64,000 bases of DNA from Rotaria sp. Silwood1. Taxonomy: Eukaryota > Rotifera > Eurotatoria > Philodinida > Philodinidae. The stretch covers positions 1 to 64,000 of the forward strand of contig CAJNOP010000528.1 of assembly GCA_905250075.1 (NCBI GenBank), written 5' to 3'. Every line of letters begins with the position of its first letter. The stretch's first letter is position 1. Under the pieces are notes generated by a model. That model was not told where the DNA came from. It saw only the letters and a list, made by a program, of their open reading frames with translations, and made no database searches. Of the stretch, positions 58,300-64,000 are shown one piece after another. A program made the translations under genes and the position numbers.

Positions 58300-60184
58300 T
58301 CACCCCTTTTCATCTGATCCAGCTGCTCTCTTTTCAACATCCTTGATGATGCCAATGGCCATTATTTTATTCTTGGCATACACGATGAAATAGCCCAATG
58401 ATGGATAATCGTGAAACTTTTCAACGCAGATAGGCTCTAATGGAACCATTTTCACTGTAGCAAGATCGCCTGATTTGACTGATTGTGGATACACTTGAAT
58501 TGTTTCACTTATTTGATGATTGATTTTATCGACTAATTCAACAAGTAGACAAGAAAAACGCGCCGTGTGACAATGAACTATAAGACGATCACCTTGTCCG
58601 ATTTGACCCGAATGATTGAGCATGAAAATCTGAGGAAAAAAAATACGATATTCGGTGAAAGTAAATCAAAGAAAATTACTTTGAAAAAAAAGCCCTACAT
58701 GCTTTTGTTACAGCTCAAATAAATTTTCAATTCACACAATAGAAACAACATCCTATCTGCATTCGAACCAGTATATTTTTGTTCAAATTTAGGCTTATTC
58801 TCAATATAAATCAGATGAGGAAAACGTCATAACAAAGCATCTATAGTAGAACGATGACTTTCTGGTTTATCATTGGTACTATTGATCACTGATATTTGTC
58901 TAAATGTACCTGAGCAATGAAGCTTGTCGTCTCTCGAGCTGGATCATTCTGTATGTCTGAACAGATGTGACCATGTCGTAATTTTTTTGCATTAATATTA
59001 TTGATATTGAAGGCAATAATAGTATCTGGAAAAGCCTCTGAAAATAATCATGTTATTGGTTGATCGAATGAACATTTAGTTACCTTCTAGAGTTTCGTAG
59101 CACATTTCGATCGATCGAACAGTAGCTGTCAGATTCAATGGAGAAAAGCTAACAGTCATATTCCTTTTCAGTACACCGGTCTCGACTCGACCCATAGCTA
59201 CTGTTCCGATGCCACGTACTTTATAGACATCCTGTAGTGGCAGACGGAGTGGTTTGTCCATAAACTGTTGACGCTGAGCAATGGTATCAAGAGCTTCCAG
59301 GAAAGTTTTGCAGATAACATTACCTTCTTGACGTTCTACGATCCAACCAGTAAACCAGACCATTTTGTTCGATATTGTGACCAAATTATCTCCATTCCAA
59401 GCAGAGATAGGAACAAATGCGACATTTTCCAATGGATAACCAATTTGTTTCAAATAAGTAGACAGTTCAATTTGGATTTGATTGAAACGATTCTCGGAGT
59501 AGGACACAGTGTTAGCGTCCATCTTATTCACAGCAATAATCATTTGCTTGGCACCCAACATATAGGCAAACAAAATTTGTTGACGTGTTTGACCGTTCTC
59601 GGAGATGGAATTCTCAAACTCACCAATACATGCAGACACCATTAACACCACGCAATCGGCCTAACAAACAGACAAAAGATATGGTCAATATTCCCTTTCA
59701 ACAATCAATGGTAGAAATCTGCAAACGTATCATTTCATACGAAAATCTTTGTTCAAGCCTACTATCAGTTTAAAAACAAGCAAGAAACCAGGAAAGGCTC
59801 CGACATACTCGAACTATATTTTTGACCATGTTGAAAACATCGCGATAATCTGGAGTGTCCATGGCAGTGATGTTGTACTTTGCACTCGCGAACCTATTCA
59901 ACACCATATCGCTGGTGATAATATTTGATTGTGAGACATATTGTTTTAATAATTCTGAAGCATGCTTGAATGGAGGTCGATCTCTCTATCAGACAACAAA
60001 AAGTTGCATGAAATTAGATAGATATAGAACGACTAACCGTGGTGGCGGATAATTTTTCGCATTTCTCTATGGTTCGTTTGTCAACACCACCACATTTGTA
60101 AATCAATTGTTCAATCAAGGTTGACTTGCCAGAGTAAACATCACCAATAATAACAATCTCAATACCAGTTTTCTCTTTATCCAT
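58300..60184 (-). CDS. Divergent eEF1A-like GTPase paralogue
   Basis: Five exons with matching phases: 60184-60038, 59985-59809, 59660-59084, 59037-58910 and 58629-58300; 452 aa against about 462 for eEF1A. The P-loop GDVYSGKST and [16 protein letters not shown] are kept, as are NKMD (153), [32 protein letters not shown] and GRVETGVLK (domain 2), and the domain 3 motifs [39 protein letters not shown]-like KDVEKRAAG. The switch regions are rewritten: eEF1A's RERGITID is gone (exon 2 instead reads [13 protein letters not shown]), and the G3 motif DAPGHRD is DTPDYRD, losing the Gly and the catalytic His. Frame and splice sites are intact, so it is probably expressed and not simply dead, but GTP hydrolysis like eEF1A is doubtful. 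Role unknown. Confidence 0.85.
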
Positions 60185-60959
60185 TGATGAAAATCACTTG
60201 ATGTTATTCGAAATTCGATGAAAGAATTGTGATAAGAAATGTATATAAAAAGAAAGCGACTCAAATGCATCAGTCTTTCACAATAGTCATTTAGAATGAT
60301 GAAATTACAACTACTATGTGTAGAAAAGAAAGACGCAAATATAAGATAAATATTGTCAATAGAACGCAAAAGAATGACGAAATTATAAGTGTTTCGCAAT
60401 GATTGAACTTCATTTCCGAAGACTATGAAAACGATCGGGACGTTTTGAACGCTATGACATTTGAATTCGAGAATAATTTTATAAAATCCATCGTTTTAAT
60501 CTTTTTCTTGCAGTGTACATACAACAAAGGGTGTGGGTCCCAAGTAGACAAAAATCGTTAGAAACCCATGAAAACATCGCAAATTTGATCTATGATAACG
60601 TTTTGACGTATTTGCAAAAACACTGGAGATGTAAACGGAGATTTTCTAGGTATGTGTGAAATGCAAACGTACAGCTTCGCTGTATCCAATACTTTTAGCC
60701 GTTTAAATAAATTAAAGTGAAACTTTCTTAGAGTTTAAACAATAACTTAATGTTACACGCGTTAAATCAAGCAAAAGTCGAAGTTTTCTCAGTAATGGCA
60801 AAAATAAACTCTGTACATTTCTTATTTGATTAATATTCTACGTTAAAACGGAAAAGAGTCGCCATTTCTAGACTTTGATCTGAGTAAATTTGTGAACCTG
60901 TTTAATTTCTGGTATTATCACTGTTAAATCGTTCAATTGTTGTTATTTATGAATGCTTA

Positions 60960-61265
60960 TACGGCAGGTTTTCATTGCGTTTATTTCGAAAAAACAACTC
61001 ATCGTTTAAACAATTAGTTTTACTTATGAACAAACGTTTGCTAGGATACTATTTCATTGCGTTTTTTTTCAATGAACAATTTATTGTTTAAATGATTATT
61101 TGTAGTGACATGTTAGCGTTTGCTAGAATCATGTTTTATTATGTTTTTGTACTAATCCTTACGTTTTATACGTTAAGCTCTAGTTTCTCATTGATGTTTT
61201 CTAGAATCAAGTATTATTACGTTGGTTTCTTTGAACTTTGATGTTTAAAGTGTCAGACGCAGGTC
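60960..61265. repeat. Degenerate tandem repeat, about 95-bp units
   Basis: TTTCATTGCGTTT..., AAACAATTTATTGTTTAAA-like and GTTTGCTAGAATCA-like phrases recur about three times between 60960 and 61215. Confidence 0.5.
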
Positions 61266-62559
61266 CCTACTGAACATCTTCATGATTCATATCGTAAAGG
61301 CTATTTTTATTAAATCGATATTGCTTATTGCATTTGTTCTTCTGATAGGAATATTTTCAGCATGGCTTTTCATTAAATATCTAGTTTTGGACACGAATCT
61401 GTCAAAAGAATAATTATGATTATTGATGTAACTGGTGTGAAATGAAATCCTTCAATTCTGATTTGCGTAAATCACCTATGCTTCACATTACGATTGCCAA
61501 TCTGTGATTGATGTTATCTGATATTTATGGTTAATTTTAAATCGAGTGACTGCTTAATCCTCTTTACAGATAAAAGAAATTGAATATTGTTTCTATGTTC
61601 ATCTGTTGAATCACTTGAAATCCTTATTAATTCTTGGTTTGTGCCAGGCTTTTCAACTATGGTCAATTCGGATATATGTGGAAGTTCATGATAACGTTTA
61701 AGAATTTCGCTACATGGTATGGTATTATTAAAATATTAGCACTTGAAGAACACGATCGTTCTTTAATATATAGAAGTTAGCTGCGATCAATCGTTCAAAT
61801 TATTCCAGAAAATCTGAACACATTTTATCATATTCAAATACTCGTCTTTTGATTAATATCAGGTATCAAATGTTAATATGATTCGACCCCGAAGATGCAA
61901 ACGTTTAAACATGAGAAATTTTCAATTAGATTAAACAATATTAAAATTCCGAGCAAACTTTAAATCATAATAGATTCTGACAATTGCACACACAGGTAGA
62001 GTCGTCAAAAAATGCTTATACCCTCAAGCCATTGAGAATTTCCAATTGATCATAGGCGAATCACACTAAAGAAAGAAAGTGAGGAAAAAACTCAGATTAG
62101 GTTTTTTTTTGTTATACAAATTTGATATGATTTCAGATTGAATATGTGTTACTCTAGTATAAATAAAAAGAACTGTTCGTTTTTAGAAAATATCAGGCTA
62201 TATTTTACGACGTATTTTCAGGAATTCAAACATCGATTTTTCATGTATGCTATCATTGGCTATTAAATGCGTATTCAAAATAAACTTTGGTCATTAATAT
62301 AAGCATCTCGATAAATCTTAGATGATCTAAAGAATGACGAAAAGTATAGGTTGAACATTAACAAATAAAGCTTGACAAGATAAAATTTCAACAGATGGAT
62401 TTCTGGTTATATACATTTAGATGAAAGTACTATTATTATCTTGTAAATGATAAGGAAAGGATAGTTTGTTTAAGTACTCTATACTGTATTAGGATATTGA
62501 AAAAAATGAAAAATATCTTTTTCTATGTTATAGGAAAGTCTTACTATAATATTTTCATG

Positions 62560-62649
62560 GTGTGCGTGTGAGGTGTGAGGTGCGAAGACTACTCTTCCCA
62601 TTAACTAGACCCGCGCCCACACTTGTACCCCGCACCCTACACCCCACCC
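62560..62649. repeat. Telomere-like inverted pair with flanking 7-bp direct repeat
   Basis: GTGTGCGTGTGAGGTGTGAG .. and GCACCCTACACCCCACCC are inverted with diverged units. TTTCATG flanks both sides (62553-62559, 62650-62656). Confidence 0.7.
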
Positions 62650-62819
62650 TTTCATGTTTCAGTTATCGAACACATCCAATACTGAGCCATTTTTAATTGA
62701 AACGAAAGTGATTATTTTTTGTTTTACTTGAGGTAAGTATGTTTGCTTTCAATCGATTTGATTCGTTCTTACTCTATATCTACACCATGTCTGACGATTC
62801 ACCCATGGTGTAAATTTCT

Positions 62820-62960
62820 GCGAAAAAAACGCGTTCTGAAAACGCATTTTTCCATAGCTGCAAAACGCGTTAATGCTGACCGGTTTGACGCGTTTCACAT
62901 CTGCTAAAACAAACGCTGTGTAACGATTGTTTTTGTGAAAGATTTTGCAGCGTTTCTCAA
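62820..62960. repeat. AACGCGTT motif cluster
   Basis: AACGCGTT / AAACGC occurs about seven times in 140 bp in both orientations, like a subterminal transposon array, but no termini were found. Confidence 0.5.
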
Positions 62961-64000
62961 ACTGTGGTATCATATATTCTAGATGGAAAAAAAACTGAAA
63001 ACCGTCAATGACTTCATAGATCTTGAATTACAGGTACACTTTATACACTCGTTTACATTTTTTCATAGACCTTCAGAACTATAACTTACGTGAATTTTGA
63101 TGCAGTCAAGACACGGATTCGAACACGAGAACATAGGAGTATAAGACATATATACAAACCGTTCAACTAAAATAATCTGATGATATAAATGTTTATTCTA
63201 CTGTCATTTAGAGTCTCGCGTAAACTTACTAAATTAGATTTTCAGTTTCCATTCTACTGAATTGAAAATTATTATTTCTTTGGTGCCCATGTCCAATTAA
63301 TGTGGTCTTTTCTTGATACATTTTTTATTTAAACTCTTTCAGATTTAAATTTAGATACTCAATAGAACCGAATTTAATCGATTTAAATTATATTTAATAT
63401 TTAAAAAATTAAATTTCTTATATATAAGTTTTAAAAAAATTTAAAATTTAATCTTTTATTTATTTTCTTGATTTAATAGATTTTTGTAAATGTAAATCTG
63501 CCATCGTTTTCTCCAATTACATCAATAAATGAAGGGAGTTTTCTTTTGTAAGTCGAATCTCTTTTATTAAAAGGTCACTCTTACTTCAACAATGTACAAA
63601 CTAAAATCATGTTTATTAGTATTGTACACAGTATCATTATTCATTATCAATTCGTTCGAGTATGAACTCATACTAATAATTATTCAAAGTATAGATAACG
63701 TGATAATTATTTTGTTCACAAATAACAAAAGAGAGTTGCCATACTAATTATATTAGTATCAATCTTTACTAAATCTTTTCGAAATGCTCAATATTTAAAA
63801 CGATTCTTAAGTAAACCTTACGAAACATGTTTTATTTCAATAAAAACGTGGTGAAATGAGTTTTTAAGTAAGCAGAATATATTTTTGTTACACTTTGATG
63901 TTTTACATTAGTCTAACTTCGAAATAAGTCTAAATAACAGCCTAGCAGCCTAAAAATTTAGAAGACTTTGATTTTAGTCTTGCCTTCATAAAATCCTTGG

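Larger units (their letters stand above)
60185..64000. other. Terminal 3.8 kb without recognised genes
   Basis: Contains an AAACG/ATTGCGTTT-rich repeat block (60530-61265), a telomere-like inverted pair (62560-62649), an AACGCGTT-rich block (62820-62960), and otherwise very AT-rich sequence (63340-63480 is nearly all A/T). The minus-strand frame over 62749-62973 is a product of the AACGC repeat. Confidence 0.5.

Noticed and set aside
57883-58393. Long His/Pro/Thr-rich and Gly/Val-rich frames on both strands
   Set aside because: Open only because the hexamer-like repeat lacks stops; not conserved protein sequence.
62749-62973. 74-aa minus-strand frame
   Set aside because: Open through the AACGCGTT repeat cluster.
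63090-63150. Possible tRNA T-arm on the minus strand (GTTCGAATCC-like)
   Set aside because: The flanking bases do not pair into a T stem and no acceptor or anticodon arm is visible.

Overview
The window looks like a bdelloid rotifer nuclear contig. This is inferred from AT-rich DNA, GT-AG introns as short as about 45-65 bp next to kilobase ones, and gene types expanded in bdelloids: Cys-rich/Thr-rich/NHL secreted proteins, ADP-ribosyltransferase-TPR proteins, and a bacterial-type carboxylic acid reductase. Many tracts also match TGTGGG, the reported bdelloid telomere hexamer. Species cannot be fixed from the sequence. One 100-N assembly gap lies at 16237-16336.

Layout. 1-10424 (minus): a TPR + SET-domain gene whose SET exon is split by a 4.66-kb hAT-like element (134-4796) with a perfect 8-bp target duplication. 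That element carries a second hAT-like insertion (2249-2754) with its own 8-bp duplication. The gene's 3.9-kb first intron holds a large foldback element. 10425-13663: gene-poor, with a perfect palindromic MITE and a poly-C foldback. 13664-14981 (plus): an unrecognised secreted protein. 15415-15880: relic of a hAT transposase. 18921-23326 (minus): a ZZ-finger/carboxylic acid reductase fusion. 29156-about 32184 (plus): a zinc-finger/coiled-coil gene with unresolved 3' exons. 32580-33990: a 93-bp satellite. 35794-36048 (minus): a transmembrane terminal exon. 39065-40975 (plus): a membrane pentapeptide-repeat protein. 42198-49483 (minus): a four-exon NHL-repeat secreted protein. 50760-51720: a second array of the 93-bp satellite. 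52639-53714: nested old hAT-like elements. 55300-56153 (plus): a Rab GTPase. 56581-57720: a broken ADP-ribosyltransferase-TPR pseudogene. 58300-60184 (minus): a divergent eEF1A paralogue. 60185-64000: no gene seen.

There is no sign that the genes form one pathway. They are unrelated single genes in a repeat-rich setting. The most striking non-genic pattern is that more than a dozen short TGTGGG-like tracts occur as inverted pairs, nearly always G-rich strand first and C-rich second, roughly every few kilobases. That is the polarity of head-to-head telomere repeats. Exon models were joined by hand from splice motifs, reading phase and family resemblance; no database search was run.
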